From: a bacterium
Lineage (GTDB): Bacteria; Planctomycetota; JAFGQW01
Length of the DNA: 64,000 nucleotides
Assembly (NCBI GenBank): GCA_030426805.1
Contig: JAUHXU010000002.1
Location: forward strand, 1,116,001 to 1,180,000
Direction: 5' to 3'
The notes under the pieces: model-generated
Databases searched by the model: none
What the model saw: only the letters and a program-made list of their open reading frames with translations
Told to the model about the DNA's origin: nothing
Translations under genes and position numbers: made by a program
Part shown: piece after piece, positions 26,270 through 38,022 of the stretch
How positions within the stretch are numbered: the stretch's first letter is position 1
Layout: each line of letters opens with the position of its first letter

Positions 26270-28201
26270 ATGGAGAAACGTGTCACGCTGGCGATTTTCT
26301 TGTGCGTCGCGGTCTACATCGCCTGGATGGCGATCTTCCCGCCGCCCAAGCCGCCGAAGAAGCCCACGCCGGAGCCCGGTACGACCGCCGAGCAGAACGA
26401 ACCGGCTCCGAAGCCGATCGGCCCCGAGCCGGCACCGGCGCCGGTCGCCGGGGGCAGTGGCGAGACCGACGGTGAGAAGGCCGCCTATCCCGCGATCGAC
26501 GATGTCGTCGTCGACACCGATCGGATGCGCGTCGTGCTGTCCGCCCGCGGCGCGGCGCTGGCGTCGGTCCGGCTGGTCGAGCATTTCGTGCGCGCGCAGC
26601 TCAAGGAGGCCGAGCGCCGGGACCCGTCGAACTGGCTCGAGGTGCTCGCGGAGGTCGAGGCCGACCGCCGGAGCCTCGGGCTGGCGCTTCGCGCGGCGGA
26701 CGAGGTCGACCTCGCGCGGGTGAACTGGGCGATCTCGACGCCGCTGACGGAGACGGCGCCCGGCGAACAGCGGATCGCCTTCTCCCGAAAGCTCCGCGAC
26801 GGCGCGACGATCGAGAAGACGTTCACGTTCCGCGACGGCTCGTTCTCGATCGACCTCGCCGTGACCGTGCATCGCGCACCGGGCGACGGCATCGCCGACT
26901 ACTCGATGCGATTGCTCGGCCCGGCCGGGCTCGTTCGCGAGGTCGGCGTGATGTTCCAGCCGTTCGCGATCGTCGATCGCGGGACGCTCGACGAGCCGGA
27001 CGTCAAGGAGGTCGGTTCGCTGTTCGAGGGGCAGCGTCCGATCCGCGTCAACGTCGTCGCGCCGAACGCGCGCTTCGTCGGTGTCAGCGACCGCTACTTC
27101 ATCTCGTTGCTCCGCCTCCCGGACGTCCAGCCCAACGCCAAGGTCACCGAGCCTTACACGACCGCGGTGATCGACGAAGCCGAACTGGCGAAGTCCAACG
27201 GTGGGGCGCCGTCGCAGTTCGGCCGACTCGCCGCCGGTGCCTTCTGCCGGATCGTCGTGCCGGAGGGAACGCCTTCGCAGACGATGGAGTTCTCGCTGTT
27301 CGCCGGGCCGCGTGACAAGCGCGCGTTCGCCGCGTCGGGGATCGAGTCGTTCACCGACGTGCTCAAGGTCTCCAACTACCCGTTCTGCGGGATGGGCTGG
27401 ATCGTCAAGCCGATCGCCGCACTGTGCCGCTGGCTCCTGAACCTCTTCTACGGCCTCGTCCACAACTACGGCGTCGCGATCCTGATGCTGACGCTGCTGG
27501 TCAAGGCGTTGATGTTCCCGCTCACGCGCAAGTCGATGGTCGCGATGCACGGCTATCAAGAGCGGATGGGGACGCTCAAGCCCGAGATGGAGGCGATCCA
27601 GGAGAAGTACAAGAGCGATCCGCGCAAGAAGAACGAGAAGATGATGGCGCTCTACAAGGAGCGCGGCGTCAGCCCGGTCCCGCCGATGGGCGGATGCCTG
27701 CCGTTGCTGGCGAACCTCCCGATCTTCCTCGGCCTGTTCACCGCGCTCCGCACCGCGCCGGAGCTGCGGCACGCGCCGTTCGTCGCGTGGATCCAGGATC
27801 TCTCGGCGCCGGATGCGTTGATCACGTTCAGTCAGCCGATCGCGCTGCCGTTGTGCACGACGATCGCGTCACTCAACGTGCTGCCGATCCTGATGGGGCT
27901 CACGTGGTTCGTGAACATGTGGATGCAGCCGCGACCGTCCGATCCGCAAGCGGCGCAGCAGCAGAAGATCATGATGTTCATGCCGATCGTGATGTCGGTG
28001 CTGCTCTACAACTACGCGTCCGGCCTGAGCCTGTATTGGACGTTCTCCAACCTCCTCGGCATCATCGAGCAGAAGTTCATCCGCAAGCACCGCGAGCAGC
28101 TCGCGGCCGCGAGCCCGACGGCGCCGCCGCCGGCTGCACCGGCGCGACCGCGGCAATCGCCGCCGAAGAACAAGGGCAAGAACAAGAAGAAGAAGCGGTG
28201 A
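26270..28201 (+). CDS. yidC: Membrane protein insertase YidC
   Basis: YidC inserts and folds inner-membrane proteins. The 643-residue product has an N-terminal membrane segment (about residues 6-24), a Pro-rich linker, a periplasmic beta domain (about 70-370) and the conserved C-terminal insertase core (LVHNYGVAILMLTLLVKALM, then VPPMGGCLPLLANLPIFLGL and NVLPILMGLTWFVNM). The C-terminus is Pro/Lys-rich, as in forms that contact the ribosome. Its stop overlaps the mnmE start (GTGA), an arrangement close to the yidC-mnmE order seen in many bacteria. Confidence 0.95.
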   Translation: MEKRVTLAIFLCVAVYIAWMAIFPPPKPPKKPTPEPGTTAEQNEPAPKPIGPEPAPAPVAGGSGETDGEKAAYPAIDDVVVDTDRMRVVLSARGAALASVRLVEHFVRAQLKEAERRDPSNWLEVLAEVEADRRSLGLALRAADEVDLARVNWAISTPLTETAPGEQRIAFSRKLRDGATIEKTFTFRDGSFSIDLAVTVHRAPGDGIADYSMRLLGPAGLVREVGVMFQPFAIVDRGTLDEPDVKEVGSLFEGQRPIRVNVVAPNARFVGVSDRYFISLLRLPDVQPNAKVTEPYTTAVIDEAELAKSNGGAPSQFGRLAAGAFCRIVVPEGTPSQTMEFSLFAGPRDKRAFAASGIESFTDVLKVSNYPFCGMGWIVKPIAALCRWLLNLFYGLVHNYGVAILMLTLLVKALMFPLTRKSMVAMHGYQERMGTLKPEMEAIQEKYKSDPRKKNEKMMALYKERGVSPVPPMGGCLPLLANLPIFLGLFTALRTAPELRHAPFVAWIQDLSAPDALITFSQPIALPLCTTIASLNVLPILMGLTWFVNMWMQPRPSDPQAAQQQKIMMFMPIVMSVLLYNYASGLSLYWTFSNLLGIIEQKFIRKHREQLAAASPTAPPPAAPARPRQSPPKNKGKNKKKKR

Positions 28202-29532
28202 GCGAGGCGATCGTCGCCCGGGCGACCGCCGCCGGTGGCGCGACGGTCGCATTGATCCGGGTCAGCGGCGATCGCGCGATCGAGCACGTCGCGGAGCGGT
28301 CCGACGGAACGCTGGCGGTCGATGCACCCGGGCAGTCGGTCACGGTCGGCTGCGTCGCGCTGGACGGTTGCACGTGGCCGGCCCGCTTCACGGTGTTTCG
28401 CGCGCCGCGTTCGTACACCGGCGAGGACGTCGTCGAGATCGCGCTCCCGGGCGCGACGCCGGCGGTCGGTGCGCTGCTCGATGCGCTGCATGCGGGCGGC
28501 GTACGCCCGGCTGCGCCCGGCGAGTTCACGCGCCGCGCGTGCGTCGCGGGGCGCCTCGACCTCGCGCGCGCGGAGGGCATCCAGGCGCTCGTGCGGGCGC
28601 GGGACGATGCGGCGCGACGTGCGGCCGTCGAGTTGACCGGCGGTGCGGTCTCCGGCCGGATCGGCGCGCTGCGCGCCGCCCTGATCGACGTGCTCGCGGA
28701 CCTGGAAGCGTCGCTCGACTTCCTCGAACACGAAGTCGATCCGGCAGAGGCGGACGACGTCGGGGCGCGGATCGACGCGCTCCGCGACACGATCGCTCGT
28801 CTCGTGCGCGGCGCGGAGGCGCGGCAGCGTGTCGACGCGGCGCCGCGCATCGTGCTGCACGGACGCACGAACGCCGGCAAGTCGACGCTGCTCAACGGAC
28901 TGCTCGGACACGAGCGCGCCGCGACCGGGGCGACGCCGGGAACGACGCGCGACCTGATCGGCGCGCGCGTCGCCCTCGGCGGGGCGACGGTCGTCGTATT
29001 CGACGCGCCGGGCGTCGGCGGCGCCGCGTCGGTCGGGGACCGCGCCGCGCTCGAGACCGCCGAGCGACTGCGCGCGGACGCGGAGTTGTGCGCGGTCGTC
29101 GTCGACGGGTCCGACCGGGAGCCGCCCCCGCCGCCGTGTGCGACCCCCTGCATGCTCGTCGTGACCAAGCGCGACCTCGCGCGTCGCGTCCCGATCGACG
29201 GCTGGTGCGACGCACATCGACCGATCGCGGTCGTCGACGTCCACGCGCCGTCGGGAGGGGGGCTCACGGCACTGCGCGACGCGTGGCGCGGGTGGGCCGT
29301 CGGTGCGGTGGCGGAAGATCCGGCCGCGGTCGTCGGCTCGGTGCGGGCCGCGGTCCTCGCCGCCGATCGGGCACTCGCCGCCGCCGCCGAGACGTGGCGC
29401 GCCGGGCTGGGTGCGGAGATCGCCGTCGTCCACCTCCGGGAGGCCACCGACGCGCTCGCGGGGCTCACCGACGGGATCGACGACGAAGCCGTCCTCGACG
29501 TGGTCTTCGCCCGCTTCTGCATCGGGAAGTGA
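28198..29532 (+). CDS. mnmE: tRNA modification GTPase MnmE
   Basis: With MnmG, MnmE modifies the wobble uridine of several tRNAs. The 444-residue protein keeps the N-terminal tetrahydrofolate-binding domain (RSYTGEDVVEIALPG, PGEFTRRACVAGRLDLARAE), the G1 loop GRTNAGKSTLLNGLLG, the G2 region PGTTRD, G4 TKRD and the C-terminal FCIGK with its essential Cys. The G3 motif reads DAPG rather than DTAG, and the following loop lacks an obvious counterpart of the catalytic Glu. GTG 28198 overlaps yidC by four bases. No mnmG is in the window. Confidence 0.9.
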   Translation: MSEAIVARATAAGGATVALIRVSGDRAIEHVAERSDGTLAVDAPGQSVTVGCVALDGCTWPARFTVFRAPRSYTGEDVVEIALPGATPAVGALLDALHAGGVRPAAPGEFTRRACVAGRLDLARAEGIQALVRARDDAARRAAVELTGGAVSGRIGALRAALIDVLADLEASLDFLEHEVDPAEADDVGARIDALRDTIARLVRGAEARQRVDAAPRIVLHGRTNAGKSTLLNGLLGHERAATGATPGTTRDLIGARVALGGATVVVFDAPGVGGAASVGDRAALETAERLRADAELCAVVVDGSDREPPPPPCATPCMLVVTKRDLARRVPIDGWCDAHRPIAVVDVHAPSGGGLTALRDAWRGWAVGAVAEDPAAVVGSVRAAVLAADRALAAAAETWRAGLGAEIAVVHLREATDALAGLTDGIDDEAVLDVVFARFCIGK

Positions 29533-29606
29533 CGCAGGCGTCGGTTTTCGTCGGAAACCGGGTCGATACCAGCGCTTGTGCGCAATCGGGGGGCCGCCTC
29601 AACATC

Positions 29607-29634
29607 TTGACAACCGCTGCCGTACGACTATCCT
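29607..29634 (+). promoter_or_regulatory. Promoter of nrdR-smc
   Basis: A consensus TTGACA (29607-29612) and TATCCT (29629-29634) are spaced by 16 bp. The leader to the nrdR ATG would be about 135 nt. I see no NrdR-box palindrome in this gap. Confidence 0.55.
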
Positions 29635-29776
29635 CCTGTGATTGCCGCCAGCGATCCGGGGCCCCGATGCGCATCGACGCGGCCGGTTCCGGACGAGAGG
29701 ATCCGAAACGGCGCCCGGGCCGCGCGATCGGCGGCGGGTGACCGAGGGACCCGTCCGAAAGCGATAACCGACCCGA

Positions 29777-30433
29777 ATGCGCTGTCCGTTCTGCAAGGCC
29801 GACAAGGACAAGGTGATCGACTCCCGCTCGTCGGCGGGCGGCGCGGTCATCCGGCGGCGGCGACAGTGCCTGATGTGCAACCGGCGCTACACGACCTACG
29901 AGCGCGTCGAGGAGTTGCCGCTCCGGGTCGTCAAGAAGGACGGCCGTCGCGTGCCGTTCGATCGCAATCGCATCTTGCGCGGCATGCTGACCGCATGCGA
30001 GAAACTCCCGATCGGCTACGATCGCCTCGAGGAGATCACCGATCGCGTCGAGTCGCAGATCAACGAGATGTTCGAGCGCGAGGTCGGCTCGAAGGTGATC
30101 GGACGGCTCGTGATGAGCGAGTTGCGCGGACTCGATCCGGTCGCCTACGTGCGGTTCGCGTCGGTGTATCGCGAGTTCAAAGACGTCAGTGACTTCGTGG
30201 AAGAAGTGCAGCCGTTGATCGGGGATCGACCCGAAGGGTCGAGACTCGCCGGCGCGGACGACCGCGAGGGCGCGACCGGTGCCGCTGGGCAAGCCGCCGA
30301 CGGGGCGGCCGGCACCGGATCGAGTGGGGCAGGGAAACGAGCCGGAGCACGCGCACGGACGACGTCCGGGCGGGGCTCCGACGGCGGCAGCACGCCGCGG
30401 GAGCAAGAGCTCCCGCTGGAGGAACTTCCATGA
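29777..30433 (+). CDS. nrdR: Transcriptional repressor NrdR with C-terminal tail
   Basis: NrdR senses nucleotides through an ATP cone and represses ribonucleotide reductase genes. Residues 1-50 hold the zinc ribbon (CPFC near the start and [15 protein letters not shown]), and residues 50-140 the ATP-cone ([16 protein letters not shown]). The family is normally 150-170 residues; here about 65 more residues of Gly/Ala/Arg/Asp-rich low-complexity sequence follow. No ribonucleotide reductase gene is nearby. The stop overlaps the smc start by four bases. Confidence 0.93.
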   Translation: MRCPFCKADKDKVIDSRSSAGGAVIRRRRQCLMCNRRYTTYERVEELPLRVVKKDGRRVPFDRNRILRGMLTACEKLPIGYDRLEEITDRVESQINEMFEREVGSKVIGRLVMSELRGLDPVAYVRFASVYREFKDVSDFVEEVQPLIGDRPEGSRLAGADDREGATGAAGQAADGAAGTGSSGAGKRAGARARTTSGRGSDGGSTPREQELPLEELP

Positions 30434-33400
30434 TCTTGCGCAAGCTGGAGGTCTACGGCTTCAAGTCGTTCTCCGATCGCCAGACGTTCACGTTCGCGCC
30501 GGGGATCACCGCGGTGATCGGCCCGAACGGCTGCGGTAAGTCGAACGTCGTCGACGCGTTCAAGTGGATCCTCGGGGAGCAGGCACCGTCGTCGCTACGC
30601 TCCAAGGGCATGACCGACGTGCTGCACCTCGATCGCGACGGGCGCGAGGCGGTTCCGTACGCCGAGGGGACGATCTCGTTCGACAACGCGGGCGGCGTGC
30701 TCCAGAGCGACGCCGCCGAGGTCGAGGTCACGCGACGGATTCACCGCGACGGTCGGAGCGAGTACCTGATGAACGGGCGCCCGGTGCGCCTGCGCGATCT
30801 GCGCGACCTGTTCCTCGGCACCGGGATCGGCACGCGGTCCTACTTCGTGCTGGAGCAGGGCCGGATCACCGAGATCATCAAGAAGTCCCCGGTCGAGCGC
30901 CGCGCGATCTTCGAGGAAGCCGCGGGCATCGGGAAATACAACAAGCGTCGTCGGGAGGCGGAGCGAAAGCTCCAGGCCGTCGACGACAACTTGTCGCGCG
31001 CGCGCGACGTGATCGCGGAGGTCCAGCGGCAGATCCGCAGCCTCCGGATCCAGGCGGGCAAGGCGCGAAGCTTCCAGGAGGGGGCGGAGCGCCTGCGGGA
31101 GGTGCGCCTCCAGGCCGGTACGATCCGCTACTACCGCACCGAGAAGGACCTCGGCGAGATCGCGACCCGCCTCGCGTCGATCGGGGGCGACGAGGAGCGC
31201 GCATTGGCTGCGTATGCCCGGGCCACCCGGGTGCGCGAGGAGAGCCAGATGCTGCGCGAGCGCGTCGAGCAAGCGGTGCGTCGTTACGCGAGCGCACTCG
31301 ACGCCGACGCCGAGCGCGTCGCCGAGTGGCGCGCGGAGATCGACGAGCAGCGGGCGCGTGCGGGGAACTTCGAGGCACAGGCGGAAGCGAAGCTCGCCGA
31401 GCGCGAACGCCTCGACGGGGAACTCGAGTCACGCCGTGCCGAGGTCGCACGCGTCGACGAAGAACTCGGGACGGTCGCTGCGGCGCGCGGTGCGTTCATC
31501 GAACTCCGCTGGGACAAGTCCGCCGAACACGACGAGGCGATCGAAGCGGTCGCCGACGTCGATGGCCGCGCGCTCGCGCTTCGTGCTCGCGCGGAGGTGC
31601 AGGAACAAGCACGCGTCGCGATCGCGAACCGCCTCGGCGAACACCGCGTGCGCCGCGGCAATGCCGAGGGAAGCCTCGAGCGCCTGACGCGACGTGCGGC
31701 GGCGCTCGGCGAGCAACTCGGGCACGTCGTCACCGAGCGGACGTCGGCCGAGACGGCGTCGGCCGAGTTGTCGTCGTCCCTCGAGACGATGCGACGTTCG
31801 CTGGGCGAGCTCCGCGAGGAGGCGGCGGCGACGCACGAGCGCGTCGAGTCGCTCGACGAATCGATCGCCGGTGCGCGCGTCGACCTCAAGGAGCGGCTGG
31901 GGCGCCTCGAGGTGCTCCGCGATCTGGAGACGAGCCGCGAAGGCGTGAGCGAGGGGGCTCGCTTCCTGCTCGAGGAGGGGCCCGGCGGGTTCGCGCTCCT
32001 CGGCGACCGCATCGGCGTGGCACCCGAGCACGCCCGCGCGATCGAGCGCGCCCTCGGCACCGACGTCGAGGCGCTGCTGGCCGACGACGTACCGTCGGCA
32101 CTCGATGCGGCGGAGTTGCTCAAGGGGCAGGGCAAGGGCGGCGCGATCTTCTGGGCCGGAGACGCGAGTACCGCGCCCCCGCCGCCCGGATCGCGCCCCG
32201 AGGGCGACGGCGTCGTCGGGTGGGCGCCCGATCTCGTCGCCGACGGCGACGAAGCCGGTGCCGCCCGGGCCGTGCGCGCGTTGCTGCGCGACGTCGTCGT
32301 CGTCGAGTCGCGTACGGTCGCGCTCGGCCTGCGCGATCGCGGTGTCACCGACAGCTGGCGACTGGTCACCCTCGACGGCGAGGTCTTCGGCCCGATGGCG
32401 CGCATCGTCGCGGGCGAGTCGGTGATGGCGCGCGGCCTGATCAGTCGGCGGATCGAGATCGGCCGCGTCGAGGGCGAGGTGGAGCAGCTCGAGCGTCGCA
32501 TCGCCGAGTTGGACGCCGAGCGCGACACGGCCGCGAGCCAGCGACTCGCGCTGGAGGAGCGCGTGCGCCAGGCCGAGGCGCGGCTTCGCGACGGCGACCT
32601 CGATCACGCCAAGCAGACGAAGACCGTCGACGAGCTGAAGCGGCGCGAGGCCGAGCTCGGCGAGGAGCGTTTGGTCGGCGAGACGGAGATGGCCGAGCTG
32701 CGCACCGAGCTCGAGTCGATTCGTGCCGCGGAGGCGGAGAGCGAGCGCGAACTCGCGACCGTCGACGCGGAGCTCGATGCGATCGTCGCGAAACAGGTCG
32801 AACTCGATGCAGCCGCCGCGCGAGCGCGTACGACATCGAGCCGCGCAAAGGCCGAACTCGATCGCGTCGACGCGGTGCTGTCGGGGCTCGGCCAGCGCGA
32901 GCAACAGCGTCGCGACGTCCGGTTCCAGCTCGAGGAGCGCGCGACCGAGACCGAGGCGGCGCGGGCGAGCCTCCAGGCGGAGGCCGAGCGTTTTCGCGAG
33001 TGGGCGTCGAAGAGCGTGACCGACGTTGCGCAGATCGAGTCGAGGATCGAGGCCGCCGACCGGGCCGCCGAGCGCTGGCAGTCGTTGCGCGATCAGGCGC
33101 GCGGCGAGGCCGAGTCCTTCGAGTCGACGCTCGCCGACGCGCAGCGCGACGAAGACGAGGCCGGCGGCCAGGTCGAGGCGTTGCGGCGGTCGCGCGAGGA
33201 CGATCGCGTTCGTCAGGGCGAGCTCCGCACGCGGCTGGAGTCGTTGGTCGAGCGGCTGCGTAGCGAAGAGGGCGTCGAACTCGCGGAGGTCGCGGTGGAG
33301 CGCACCCCGGACGGCCTTCCCGTCGTCGTGGCGGAACAGACGACCGATGCCGACGCGCAGGAATCGACCGACGTGACCGCGGAAGCCTCGGACGAGGCTT

Positions 33401-34203
33401 CCGGCGAGGATCCGGCCGACAAAGATCCGGCCGGCGAGGACTCGGGCGGCGAGCCGTCTTCGGCTCCGGAGGCGCCGACCGCCGAAGCGCCGACGCCGCG
33501 CTCGCTCACCGAACTGGACGAGGAGGCGTCTCGCCTCAAGCGCAAGCTCGACCGTCTCGGACCGGTCAACACCGACGCGATCCGCGAACTCGAGGAGCTC
33601 GAGGAGCGCGAGGAGTTCTACACGCGCCAGGAGAACGACCTCGTCGAGTCGCAGCGCGCCCTCGAGGACATCATCCGCCGGATCAACAAGCGCAGCCGCG
33701 AGATCTTCGTCGAGAGCTTCAACAAGATCCGCGGCGAGTTCCGCAACATCTTCCGCAAGCTGTTCGGTGGCGGCCGCGGTGACATCCGTCTGCTCGACGA
33801 GGAGAACGTGCTCGAGAGCGGCGTGGAGATCGTCGCCCAGCCGCCTGAGAAGGGCGCCAAGTCGATCGACATGCTGAGCGGTGGCGAGCGCGTGATGACG
33901 ACGACCGCGCTCCTGTTCGCGATCTTCACCGCGCGCCCGTGCCCGTTCTGCCTGCTCGACGAGATCGACGCGGCGCTGGACGAGGCGAACATCGAGCGCT
34001 TCCTCGACATGGTCCGCGGCTTCCTCGGCACGACGCAGTTCATCATCGTGACGCACAGTCGACGCACGATCGCCGAGGCGGACGTGATCCACGGGATCAC
34101 GATGCCGAAGGCCGGCAAGTCGTCGCGCGTCTCGGTGAAGTTCGAGAACGGCGAGATCCGCGCCGAAGGCCAGGCGACACCGGCGTTCGCGTTGGATGGG
34201 TGA
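30430..34203 (+). CDS. smc: Chromosome partition protein SMC
   Basis: SMC is the ATPase of the chromosome-condensing complex with ScpA and ScpB. The 1257-residue protein has Walker [17 protein letters not shown], two long coiled-coil arms, a hinge around residues 510-660 ([20 protein letters not shown]), signature motif [11 protein letters not shown] and Walker [14 protein letters not shown] Glu/Asp/Pro/Ala-rich linker of about 55 residues (about 970-1030) interrupts the second arm just before the GPVN motif. The ATG overlaps nrdR by four bases and the end overlaps the vanZ-like gene. No scpAB is present here. Confidence 0.95.
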   Translation: MILRKLEVYGFKSFSDRQTFTFAPGITAVIGPNGCGKSNVVDAFKWILGEQAPSSLRSKGMTDVLHLDRDGREAVPYAEGTISFDNAGGVLQSDAAEVEVTRRIHRDGRSEYLMNGRPVRLRDLRDLFLGTGIGTRSYFVLEQGRITEIIKKSPVERRAIFEEAAGIGKYNKRRREAERKLQAVDDNLSRARDVIAEVQRQIRSLRIQAGKARSFQEGAERLREVRLQAGTIRYYRTEKDLGEIATRLASIGGDEERALAAYARATRVREESQMLRERVEQAVRRYASALDADAERVAEWRAEIDEQRARAGNFEAQAEAKLAERERLDGELESRRAEVARVDEELGTVAAARGAFIELRWDKSAEHDEAIEAVADVDGRALALRARAEVQEQARVAIANRLGEHRVRRGNAEGSLERLTRRAAALGEQLGHVVTERTSAETASAELSSSLETMRRSLGELREEAAATHERVESLDESIAGARVDLKERLGRLEVLRDLETSREGVSEGARFLLEEGPGGFALLGDRIGVAPEHARAIERALGTDVEALLADDVPSALDAAELLKGQGKGGAIFWAGDASTAPPPPGSRPEGDGVVGWAPDLVADGDEAGAARAVRALLRDVVVVESRTVALGLRDRGVTDSWRLVTLDGEVFGPMARIVAGESVMARGLISRRIEIGRVEGEVEQLERRIAELDAERDTAASQRLALEERVRQAEARLRDGDLDHAKQTKTVDELKRREAELGEERLVGETEMAELRTELESIRAAEAESERELATVDAELDAIVAKQVELDAAAARARTTSSRAKAELDRVDAVLSGLGQREQQRRDVRFQLEERATETEAARASLQAEAERFREWASKSVTDVAQIESRIEAADRAAERWQSLRDQARGEAESFESTLADAQRDEDEAGGQVEALRRSREDDRVRQGELRTRLESLVERLRSEEGVELAEVAVERTPDGLPVVVAEQTTDADAQESTDVTAEASDEASGEDPADKDPAGEDSGGEPSSAPEAPTAEAPTPRSLTELDEEASRLKRKLDRLGPVNTDAIRELEELEEREEFYTRQENDLVESQRALEDIIRRINKRSREIFVESFNKIRGEFRNIFRKLFGGGRGDIRLLDEENVLESGVEIVAQPPEKGAKSIDMLSGGERVMTTTALLFAIFTARPCPFCLLDEIDAALDEANIERFLDMVRGFLGTTQFIIVTHSRRTIAEADVIHGITMPKAGKSSRVSVKFENGEIRAEGQATPAFALDG

Positions 34204-34624
34204 TGACGTCGAGCCCCGATCTCGCGGGGCTGGCTTCTTCGCGCGATACACCGCGCCGCTGCTCGCGTATCTCGCGTGCATCGTCTGGTTGTCGCACCAA
34301 CCGGGCCGGCCGGGATCACTGCCGTTTCCGCACCTCGACAAGCTGATCCACCTCGTGGAGTTCGCGATCGTCGGCGTGCTGATCGTCCGTTGGCTTGCGC
34401 GCCACCCGCGCCTCCGTCCCGCCACGCCCGGTCGCACGATCGCGTTCGCGGTCGTGCTCGGCATCGCGTTCGCGCTGCTCGACGAGTTCCACCAGTCGTT
34501 CGTACCGGGACGCTCCACCGAGGCACTCGACCTCGTCGCCGACGCCGTCGGCGTCTCCGCGGGCGCGTGGCTGTGGACCGTCGCTCAAGCTCGCTTCGGC
34601 GCCCGGGCGATAAGGGGATCGTGA
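34196..34624 (+). CDS. VanZ-family membrane protein
   Basis: The 142-residue protein has four membrane segments and the VanZ-family pattern: LSHQPGRPGSLPFPHLDKLIH, then ALLDEFHQSFVPGRSTEALD and DLVADAVGVSAGAWL. The family is of unknown biochemical role; its namesake affects teicoplanin resistance. It starts inside the end of smc (8-nt overlap) and is likely part of the nrdR-smc transcript. Confidence 0.82.
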   Translation: MGDDVEPRSRGAGFFARYTAPLLAYLACIVWLSHQPGRPGSLPFPHLDKLIHLVEFAIVGVLIVRWLARHPRLRPATPGRTIAFAVVLGIAFALLDEFHQSFVPGRSTEALDLVADAVGVSAGAWLWTVAQARFGARAIRGS

Positions 34625-34640
34625 GGTCATCTCGAGACCG

Positions 34641-34669
34641 TTGCCGACCGGCGCGAGCCGGTGTACGCT
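34641..34669 (+). promoter_or_regulatory. Candidate promoter of the PrkA operon
   Basis: TTGCCG (34641-34646) and TACGCT (34664-34669) lie 17 bp apart in the 213-nt gap before prkA. Both hexamers match consensus only in part. A stress sigma factor could read a different sequence here. Confidence 0.3.
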
Positions 34670-34837
34670 CAATAGTGGGATGGCATCGCGTGTAAGTCGC
34701 TGCTCTGAAAGGGGCTGCGCGAGGAGCGCGAGGCGGGCTCCGCCGGGCGGGCGGGGCGAAGTCGAGCGGGTCGCGACGGCGCGACCCGGCGCGACGACCG
34801 AATCGTCTCCTCTGAGTGAACATCGCTGGGAGGCGCC

Positions 34838-36904
<2,067 letters not shown>

Positions 36905-36920
36905 CCGCGGGAGCGTCGAG

Positions 36921-38021
36921 ATGGTCCACCGCATCGACATCGATCACGCCCGTTTCCGGCAGATCGTTCGCGGCCGTGTGAAGCGCGACCTCGCGCGCTA
37001 CATCACGCATGGCGAACTGATCGGCCGGCGCGGCAAGGAGTCGGTGAGCATTCCGCTTCCGCAGGTCAGCCTGCCGCGTTTTCGGTTCGGCGAGAACGGC
37101 AAGGGCGTCGGGCAGGGCCCCGGGGAAGAAGGCTCCCCGATGCAGCCGGGGGAGGGCGACGGCAGCGGGCAGGCGGGGGCCGACGCGGCCGAACACACGC
37201 TCGAGGTCGAGGTGACGCTCGAGGAACTCGCCGCGATCCTCGGTGAGGAGCTCGAACTCCCGAACATCGAGCCGCGCGGTGAGCGCGAGGTCGACAGCGC
37301 GCACGACCGCTTCAGCGGCATCTCGAACGTCGGGCCCGAGGGGCTGCGCCACTTTCGCCGGACGTTCCGCCGTGCGCTGCGGCGCGAACTCGCGTCGGGC
37401 CAGTACGACCCGCGCAATCCGATCGTCGTGCCGCACCGCGAGGACCGCCTCTACAAGAGCTGGACCACGCGCGAGGCGCCGGAGTCGCGCGCCGTCATCA
37501 TCTACATGATGGACGTCAGCGGATCGATGGGCAACGAGCAGAAGGAGATCGTGCGTATCGAGTCGTTCTGGCTCGATACGTGGCTCCGCTCGCAATACAA
37601 GAACATCGAGACGTGCTACATCGTCCACGACGCGGCGGCGAAAGAGGTGGATCAGGAGACGTTCTACCATCTGCGCGAGAGCGGGGGCACGAAGATCTCG
37701 AGCGCGTACGAGCTGTGTGCGCGACTGATCGATGAGCGCTACCCGCCGTCCGATTGGAACATCTACCCGTTCCACTTCTCCGACGGCGACAACTGGAGCG
37801 GCAAGGACACCGAGCGCTGCGTCGCCATGCTCCGGGAGCGGATCCTGCCGAAGGTGAACCAGTTCGGCTACGGGCAGGTGAAGAGTGCCTACGGCACCGG
37901 CCAGTTCAAAGGCGACCTCGACGCGGCGTTCCCGGACGAGCCGCGGGTGGTGACGTCCGACGTGCAGAACCGCGACGGCATCCTCGATTCGATCAAGACG
38001 TTCCTCGGGAAGGGCCGCTGA
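36921..38021 (+). CDS. yeaH: YeaH/YhbH-family (DUF444) protein
   Basis: The 366-residue product belongs to the YeaH/YhbH family that accompanies PrkA. It opens with [20 protein letters not shown], has a Gly-rich segment (about 45-90) and ends in a von Willebrand A-like fold with a metal-site motif [14 protein letters not shown] and [13 protein letters not shown]. It lies between prkA and the SpoVR gene, with a 1-nt gap to the latter. The family is thought to work with the PrkA kinase; the exact activity is unknown. Confidence 0.93.
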   Translation: MVHRIDIDHARFRQIVRGRVKRDLARYITHGELIGRRGKESVSIPLPQVSLPRFRFGENGKGVGQGPGEEGSPMQPGEGDGSGQAGADAAEHTLEVEVTLEELAAILGEELELPNIEPRGEREVDSAHDRFSGISNVGPEGLRHFRRTFRRALRRELASGQYDPRNPIVVPHREDRLYKSWTTREAPESRAVIIYMMDVSGSMGNEQKEIVRIESFWLDTWLRSQYKNIETCYIVHDAAAKEVDQETFYHLRESGGTKISSAYELCARLIDERYPPSDWNIYPFHFSDGDNWSGKDTERCVAMLRERILPKVNQFGYGQVKSAYGTGQFKGDLDAAFPDEPRVVTSDVQNRDGILDSIKTFLGKGR

Positions 38022-38022
38022 G

